Shown here: positions 47,246 to 52,038 of the stretch, piece by piece
Layout: each line of letters begins with the position of its first letter
How positions within the stretch are numbered: the stretch's first letter is position 1
NCBI GenBank assembly: GCA_007116035.1
Contig: SKJG01000087.1
Coordinates: 1 to 52,038, forward strand
Source: Thioalkalivibrio sp.
GTDB lineage: Bacteria; Pseudomonadota; Gammaproteobacteria; Ectothiorhodospirales; Ectothiorhodospiraceae
DNA length: 52,038 bases
Reading direction: 5' to 3'
Program-made: the position numbers and the translations under genes
The notes under the pieces: model-generated
What the model saw: the letters and a program-made list of their open reading frames with translations, nothing else
What the model was told of the DNA's origin: nothing
The model's database searches: none

Positions 47246-48291
47246 TCCGGGAAGCATCCGAACGCAGGCTGCCCGCGGAATGGGAGCCCCAGAGCGGGGT
47301 TCAACTGACCTGGCCGCACGCAGGCACGGACTGGTCGTCGCGGCTGGATGCCGTGGAACCGGTCTTTGCCGCAATCGGGGCAATGATCGCGCGACATGAA
47401 TCCCTGCTGGTGGTCTGCCAGGATACCGATCACCGCGTCCACGTGCTCTCCCTCCTCGCACAGGCCGGGGCAGACCTCGACCGTGTGCAACTGGGCATCG
47501 CCAAGGCCGATGACACCTGGGCTCGTGACCACGGACCGCTCACCATCGTCGAGCACGGCCAACCCGTCCTGCTCGATTTTTCCTTCAATGGGTGGGGCGG
47601 GAAGTTCCCGGCGGAGCACGACAACCTGTTGACGCGGAACCTGGCCGCTCAGGGACGCTTCGGCGCGGTCCCCGTTGAGGCGATTGATCTGGTACTGGAG
47701 GGTGGCAGCATCGAATCGGATGGCGCGGGCACGATCATGACCACCAGCCAATGCCTGCTGACGCCGACGCGCAACCCGGAACTGTCCCGGGATGGCATCG
47801 AGGAACGGCTGTTACAGCATCTCGGTGCGCAGCGGCTCCTTTGGGTCGATCATGGACATCTGGAGGGCGATGACACCGATGGTCATATCGACACCCTCGC
47901 CCGTTTCTGTGACGGCGAGACCATCGCGCACGTGGAATGCAATGACAGCGGTGATCCCCAGTGCGACGGGTTGCAGCGGATGGCCGAACAGCTCGCGCAG
48001 TTCCGACAGCCCTCGGGTGAGCCGTACACCCTCATTCCCCTGCCCCTCCCCGCACCCATCCTCGACGAAGGCAGGCGCCTGCCTGCGACCCATGCGAACT
48101 TTCTGGTCATCAACGAAGCCGTACTGGTACCCGTCTACGATGACCCTGCCGACGAGGTGGCACTGGAACGCCTCGGCGCGGCCTTCCCGGGGCGCAGTGT
48201 GGTCGGCATCGACTGTCGTGAGCTGATCCGACAGGGCGGCAGCCTGCATTGCCTGACCATGCAGTTCCCCGTAGGCGTCCTCCCACACTGA
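47242..48291 (+). CDS. aguA: Agmatine deiminase family protein
   Basis: 349 residues, pentein fold. WARDHGPL holds the Asp/His region, EGGSIESDG the Glu, GHLEGDDTDGHIDTLARF the second catalytic His/Asp, and C in GGSLHCLTMQFP the nucleophile. Converts agmatine to N-carbamoylputrescine and ammonia. Followed after 29 nt by aguB, which confirms the substrate. GTG start. Confidence 0.92.
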   Translation: MIREASERRLPAEWEPQSGVQLTWPHAGTDWSSRLDAVEPVFAAIGAMIARHESLLVVCQDTDHRVHVLSLLAQAGADLDRVQLGIAKADDTWARDHGPLTIVEHGQPVLLDFSFNGWGGKFPAEHDNLLTRNLAAQGRFGAVPVEAIDLVLEGGSIESDGAGTIMTTSQCLLTPTRNPELSRDGIEERLLQHLGAQRLLWVDHGHLEGDDTDGHIDTLARFCDGETIAHVECNDSGDPQCDGLQRMAEQLAQFRQPSGEPYTLIPLPLPAPILDEGRRLPATHANFLVINEAVLVPVYDDPADEVALERLGAAFPGRSVVGIDCRELIRQGGSLHCLTMQFPVGVLPH

Positions 48292-48320
48292 ACCCCGGCA
48301 ATGACCCGTACGGTGATCCG

Positions 48321-49196
48321 ATGCACGTCGCCCTGATCCAGCACCGCAACGCCAGCGACCGCGAGAGCAACCTGAGGGCGACTGCGGCCGCCGTATCCGA
48401 AGCTGCGGCGGCCGGGGCCGATCTCGTGGTCCTTGCCGAGCTGCACACCGGCCCCTATTTTTGCCAGGTGGAGACGCCGGCGGAGTTCGACCGGGCCGAA
48501 CCGGTGCCCGGTCCCTCCACCGCAGCGTTGGGGGCGATGGCGCGGGAACACGGAGTGGTGCTGGTTGGTTCCCTCTTCGAACGGCGCACTGCGGGGATCT
48601 ATCACAACACCGCAGTGGTCTTCGAACGTGACGGCCGGCTCGCGGGGCGTTATCGGAAGATGCACATCCCCGACGATCCCGGGTATTACGAGAAGTACTA
48701 CTTCACCCCGGGGGATCTCGGGTTTCAACCGATCGATACCTCCGTGGGGCGCCTGGGGGTGCTCGTCTGCTGGGACCAGTGGTATCCCGAGGCGGCACGC
48801 CTGATGGCCCTTGCCGGAGCCGAACTCCTGATCTACCCGACCGCCATTGGCTGGGATCCCGGCGATACCCCGGAGGAGCGGACACGGCAACGCGAGGCCT
48901 GGATCACGGTCCAGCGCGGACATGCCGTCGCGAACAATCTTCCGGTGCTGGCGTGCAACCGCGTAGGCTTCGAGCCCGATCCAGGTGGAACCACGGCCGG
49001 CGCGGACTTCTGGGGCTCCAGCTTCATTGCCGGACCTCAGGGGGAATTCCTGGCCCAGGCGGGCACGGACGCCCCCCAGATGCTCACGGCGGCGATCGAC
49101 CCGGCGCGCACCGAAGAGGTCCGGCGGCAGTGGCCCTTCCTTCGGGACCGCCGCATCGATGCCTATGCTGACCTGTTGCGCCGCTTCATCGATTGA
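48321..49196 (+). CDS. aguB: N-carbamoylputrescine amidase
   Basis: 291 residues, nitrilase superfamily. The catalytic triad is Glu in VLAELHTGPYF, Lys in YRKMHIPDD and Cys in VLVCWDQWYPEAAR. Converts N-carbamoylputrescine to putrescine, CO2 and ammonia. With aguA it forms the plant/bacterial arginine-decarboxylase route to putrescine; the decarboxylase gene is not in the window. Confidence 0.94.
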   Translation: MHVALIQHRNASDRESNLRATAAAVSEAAAAGADLVVLAELHTGPYFCQVETPAEFDRAEPVPGPSTAALGAMAREHGVVLVGSLFERRTAGIYHNTAVVFERDGRLAGRYRKMHIPDDPGYYEKYYFTPGDLGFQPIDTSVGRLGVLVCWDQWYPEAARLMALAGAELLIYPTAIGWDPGDTPEERTRQREAWITVQRGHAVANNLPVLACNRVGFEPDPGGTTAGADFWGSSFIAGPQGEFLAQAGTDAPQMLTAAIDPARTEEVRRQWPFLRDRRIDAYADLLRRFID

Positions 49197-49252
49197 ACCG
49201 AAGGGCGCTCGGGTGATCGAAGCAGTTCCCTACAACTCGGAGAGCGTGCCCA

Positions 49253-49462
49253 GTGAATCTGAAACCTACCCTGAACGTCGGTACCATCGACCGCGGTCTG
49301 CGCATCGCCGTCGGTGTCGTCCTTCTGGCCCTGGTCTTCATCGGGCCGCAAACCCTGTGGGGTCTGCTCGGCATCATCCCCCTGGCCACCGGCCTCATGC
49401 GCTGGTGCCCCGCATACAGCCTGCTGGGAATGAACTCCTGCGGGACGGCGGAAACCCGTTGA
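49253..49462 (+). CDS. DUF2892 (YgaP-like) small inner-membrane protein
   Basis: 69 residues with two membrane segments (about 15-31 and 33-49). The pattern NVGTIDRGLRIAVGVVLLALV then GLLGIIPLATGLMRWCPAYSLLGMNSC is the DUF2892 signature, including the conserved WCP and the last Cys. In some proteins this domain is fused to a rhodanese. GTG start with GGAGAG upstream. Function unknown. Confidence 0.88.
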   Translation: MNLKPTLNVGTIDRGLRIAVGVVLLALVFIGPQTLWGLLGIIPLATGLMRWCPAYSLLGMNSCGTAETR

Positions 49463-49591
49463 TTCATGACCCGGCGACCGTCCTGGACGGCACAGCAGCC
49501 GGGGTAGCTGAAACGGCCGTGTGAAGGCCGCGCGACTGTCAGGCACGGACCGGCGCCTCGGCGTGCGGTCCGCGCGCTGGTACCTTGCCCG

Positions 49592-49597
49592 TATAAT
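49592..49597 (+). promoter_or_regulatory. Consensus -10 element upstream of mfd
   Basis: A perfect TATAAT lies 34 bases before the mfd ATG. No good -35 match was found at normal spacing. Confidence 0.5.
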
Positions 49598-49630
49598 ACC
49601 CGGCACCTTGCTCAAACCAGTGAATGCCAC

Positions 49631-52038
49631 ATGCCTGACGCCGCCCGAGACCCCCTGAAACCCGGGCGTCTACCCGTTTCCGGATTCGAAACCTGGGCGG
49701 AGTTGGGTTTCACCCCCGCTGTCCTGGCCCTTGCCCAGGCCGCCGAGGGCTTCCCGCATCCGCTGCTGGTCGTCACCGAAAGCACCGAAGCCGCCGACCA
49801 ATGGATTGCCGAATGGCGGTTCTTTGCCGCGGACAGCGATCTCCCGGTGCTGCGCCTTCCGGATTGGGAGACCCTCCCCTTCGATGTCTTCTCCCCCCAC
49901 GAAGACATCGTTTCCGAGCGCCTGCGCACATTGCACCGGTTGCCGGGGCTCCGTCGTGGGCTCGTGGTGGTTCCGGTCGCGACCCTGATGCAGCGCCTGC
50001 CGCCACGGCAGTGGCTCCAGGGCGAGTGCCTGGCTCTGACCGTGCGGCAGAAGCTCGACCGCCTCGATCTGCGCGACAGCCTGACCGATGCCGGCTACCA
50101 GGCCGTGCACCAGGTCCTGACGCACGGCGAGTTCGCGGTGCGCGGAGAGATCCTGGACGTCTTTCCCATGGGCGCGGCGCTGCCCGTGCGGGTGGAGTTC
50201 CTGGACGATGAGATCGACTCGCTGCGCCACTTCGATCCGGAGACCCAGCGTTCGACCGAGCGCATCGAGCGTTTGGATGTGCTGCCCAGCCACGAATTTC
50301 CGATGAACCCAGAGGCCATCAAGGCCTTTCGCGGCCGCTACCGGGCACGCTTCTCGGGCGACCCGTCCCGGCATCCCATCTACCGGGACGTGAGCGAGGG
50401 ACTGGCACCGGCCGGTGTGGAGTCCTACCTGCCGCTCTTCTTCGAACAGTTGGATACGCTGTTCGACTACTGCCTCGACGCACGCGTGGTGCAGTTCGGC
50501 GACATCGCCGGTGCCGCCAGCCGGTTTGCAACGGAGGTACTGTCGCGGTACGACCAGCTGGGTCATCAGGCGGAACGGCCGTTACTGCCGCCGGCTGAGC
50601 TGTACCTGGATGAGGAAGCCCTGGCTGGGGCACTCGGTCGGTGCTCTGGCATTGCGTTGGGTCCGGCCGCCTCGCCACTGCCCCCGGGCCGCGGACGCCA
50701 GCTGGTGTTCCGGCGGGAAACCCTGCCCGAACTCAGCATCCAGCAGGGTCGTCCGGAACCCGCAGAACGGCTGCGCGCCTTTCTCGAGAGTCCCCAGCGC
50801 GTGCTGCTGACCGCGGAATCCACGGGCCGGCGCGAAGCCCTCCTGACGCTCCTGCGCGAGCACGACGTCGTGGCCGAGCCTGTCGATGACTGGTCGTCGT
50901 TCCGCGCGGCCGAAGCTCCGGCCATGCTCACCGTGGCGACGCTATCCGAAGGTTTTCTGCTCCCCGACAACCTCGCCGTAGTGCCCGAGGCGGCCCTGTT
51001 CGGCGAGCGCGCCATGCAGTCGCGGCGCCGGGCGAAGCCCACCCGCGATGCCGATGCCATCATCCAGAACCTCAACGATCTGCACATCGGCGCGCCGGTC
51101 GTGCACGAGGAGAACGGTGTCGGACGCTATCTGGGTCTACAGACCCTGGACGTCGGTGGCCGGCCCGGCGAATTCCTGGCACTGGAATACGCGGATGGCG
51201 CCAAGCTCTACGTGCCGGTGTCTTCGCTGCATCTGATCAGCCGCTACACCGGCGCCGACAGCGAGCACGCGCCATTGCACCGCCTCGGCAGTGAACAGTG
51301 GTCGCGCGCGCGGCGCAAGGCGGCGGAGAAGGCGCGCGACGTCGCCGCCGAACTGCTCGAGATCTACGCGCGGCGCGCCGCACGCGAAGGGACGGCCTTC
51401 GCCGTTGAGACCCCCGAATATCACGCATTTGCCGCCGCCTTCCCGTTCGAAGAGACCGCGGATCAGGCGCAGGCGATCGACGCCGTGCTCGCGGACATGG
51501 CTGCCAGCCAGCCCATGGACCGCGTCGTTTGCGGCGACGTCGGCTTCGGGAAGACCGAGGTGGCCATGCGCGCCGCCTTCGTCGCAGTACAGAACCACCG
51601 GCAGGTGGTGGTGCTGGTGCCCACCACGCTGCTGGCCCAGCAGCACCATCAGAATTTCTCCGACCGCTTCGCGGACTGGCCGGTACGCGTCGAGTCGCTG
51701 TCCCGCTTCCGTAGTGCGAAGGATCAGGCATCGGTGCTGCAGGGCATGGCGGACGGCAAGGTCGATATCGTGATCGGCACGCACAAGCTGCTTCAGAGCG
51801 GCCTCGCGTTCCACAATCTGGGACTGGTGATCGTCGACGAGGAACAGCGCTTTGGCGTACGCCACAAGGAGTCGCTGAAAAAACTCCGGGCCGAGGTCGA
51901 CATGCTCACCCTCACCGCGACTCCCATCCCGCGCACCCTGAACATGGCGCTTGCAGGTCTCCGCGATCTATCGATCATCGCTTCGCCGCCGCGCGCCCGG
52001 CTGGCCATCAAGACCTTCGTCAACGAGTGGAACGACGC
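49631..52038 (+). CDS. mfd: Transcription-repair coupling factor Mfd (5' part, cut by window end)
   Basis: 802 codons are visible of a protein usually near 1150 residues; the rest lies beyond the window. The N-terminal UvrB-homology domain (to about 300) includes DWETLPFDVFSPHEDIVSERL. The RNA-polymerase-interacting domain has HEENGVGRYLGLQTL. The translocase begins with Walker A GDVGFGKTE and the DEEQ box VIVDEEQRFG, then LTATPIPRTLNMAL. Mfd removes stalled RNA polymerase and recruits UvrA. No frameshift is seen. An ATG at 49624 is out of frame. Confidence 0.95.
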   Translation, partial: MPDAARDPLKPGRLPVSGFETWAELGFTPAVLALAQAAEGFPHPLLVVTESTEAADQWIAEWRFFAADSDLPVLRLPDWETLPFDVFSPHEDIVSERLRTLHRLPGLRRGLVVVPVATLMQRLPPRQWLQGECLALTVRQKLDRLDLRDSLTDAGYQAVHQVLTHGEFAVRGEILDVFPMGAALPVRVEFLDDEIDSLRHFDPETQRSTERIERLDVLPSHEFPMNPEAIKAFRGRYRARFSGDPSRHPIYRDVSEGLAPAGVESYLPLFFEQLDTLFDYCLDARVVQFGDIAGAASRFATEVLSRYDQLGHQAERPLLPPAELYLDEEALAGALGRCSGIALGPAASPLPPGRGRQLVFRRETLPELSIQQGRPEPAERLRAFLESPQRVLLTAESTGRREALLTLLREHDVVAEPVDDWSSFRAAEAPAMLTVATLSEGFLLPDNLAVVPEAALFGERAMQSRRRAKPTRDADAIIQNLNDLHIGAPVVHEENGVGRYLGLQTLDVGGRPGEFLALEYADGAKLYVPVSSLHLISRYTGADSEHAPLHRLGSEQWSRARRKAAEKARDVAAELLEIYARRAAREGTAFAVETPEYHAFAAAFPFEETADQAQAIDAVLADMAASQPMDRVVCGDVGFGKTEVAMRAAFVAVQNHRQVVVLVPTTLLAQQHHQNFSDRFADWPVRVESLSRFRSAKDQASVLQGMADGKVDIVIGTHKLLQSGLAFHNLGLVIVDEEQRFGVRHKESLKKLRAEVDMLTLTATPIPRTLNMALAGLRDLSIIASPPRARLAIKTFVNEWND

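Noticed and set aside
1-52038. CRISPR arrays, insertion sequences, prophage genes, tRNA or rRNA genes
   Set aside because: No regularly spaced repeats, transposase or integrase motifs, or tRNA-like cloverleaf sequences were seen on reading both strands; a tRNAscan or Infernal run would be decisive.

Overview
The window is chromosomal DNA of high GC content from a gammaproteobacterium. The strongest evidence is gene order: the run gyrA-serC-serA-pheA-hisC-tyrA-aroA-cmk-rpsA-ihfB-lapB-pyrF is a typical gammaproteobacterial core arrangement, and lolCD, comEC, rdgC and mfd fit as well. A Gly/Tyr-rich exported protein resembling a sulfur globule protein, together with a full set of cytoplasmic menaquinone genes, points to a sulfur-oxidising lineage such as the purple sulfur bacteria and their relatives (Ectothiorhodospiraceae/Chromatiaceae). 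That placement is inference; no rRNA or photosynthesis gene is present. I see no tRNA, rRNA, CRISPR array, insertion sequence or prophage.

Layout. 1-310 is non-coding with a long nested hairpin. 311-1348 is a CobW/P47K metal-chaperone-type GTPase. 1576-9173 is a compact operon for menaquinone head-group synthesis (menF-D-H-B-C-E-I), mostly joined by 4-7 nt overlaps. 9257-14749 holds mixed genes: a small membrane protein, a NYN/LOTUS RNA-binding protein, a DUF4139 protein, two unknowns, a TrpD2/YbiB-like protein and a MazG-like pyrophosphohydrolase. rdgC and the sulfur globule protein gene follow on the minus strand.

16457-24792 is the most unusual part. A rhodanese, a remnant of a yceI gene and a CDP-alcohol phosphatidyltransferase run leftward. 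Diverging from them is a plus-strand arm (MDR dehydrogenase, divergent 6-pyruvoyl-tetrahydropterin-synthase-fold protein, family 4 glycosyltransferase, SAM methyltransferase, flippase-like membrane protein). That arm collides with a minus-strand arm (FkbM methyltransferase, creatininase-family amidohydrolase, RibD-type reductase). The combination looks like a pathway for a GTP-derived pyrimidine or pterin that is reduced, methylated, glycosylated and probably handled at the membrane. I know of no characterised product for it.

24874-44120 is housekeeping on the minus strand: galU, comEA, pyrF, lapB, ihfB, rpsA, cmk, aroA, tyrA, hisC, pheA, serA, serC, gyrA, mtnA, comEC. 44240-52038 carries a DUF2062 membrane protein, lolD/lolC, a BamE-like small periplasmic protein joined to the agmatine-to-putrescine pair aguA/aguB, a DUF2892 protein, and the 5' two-thirds of mfd, which runs off the window end.
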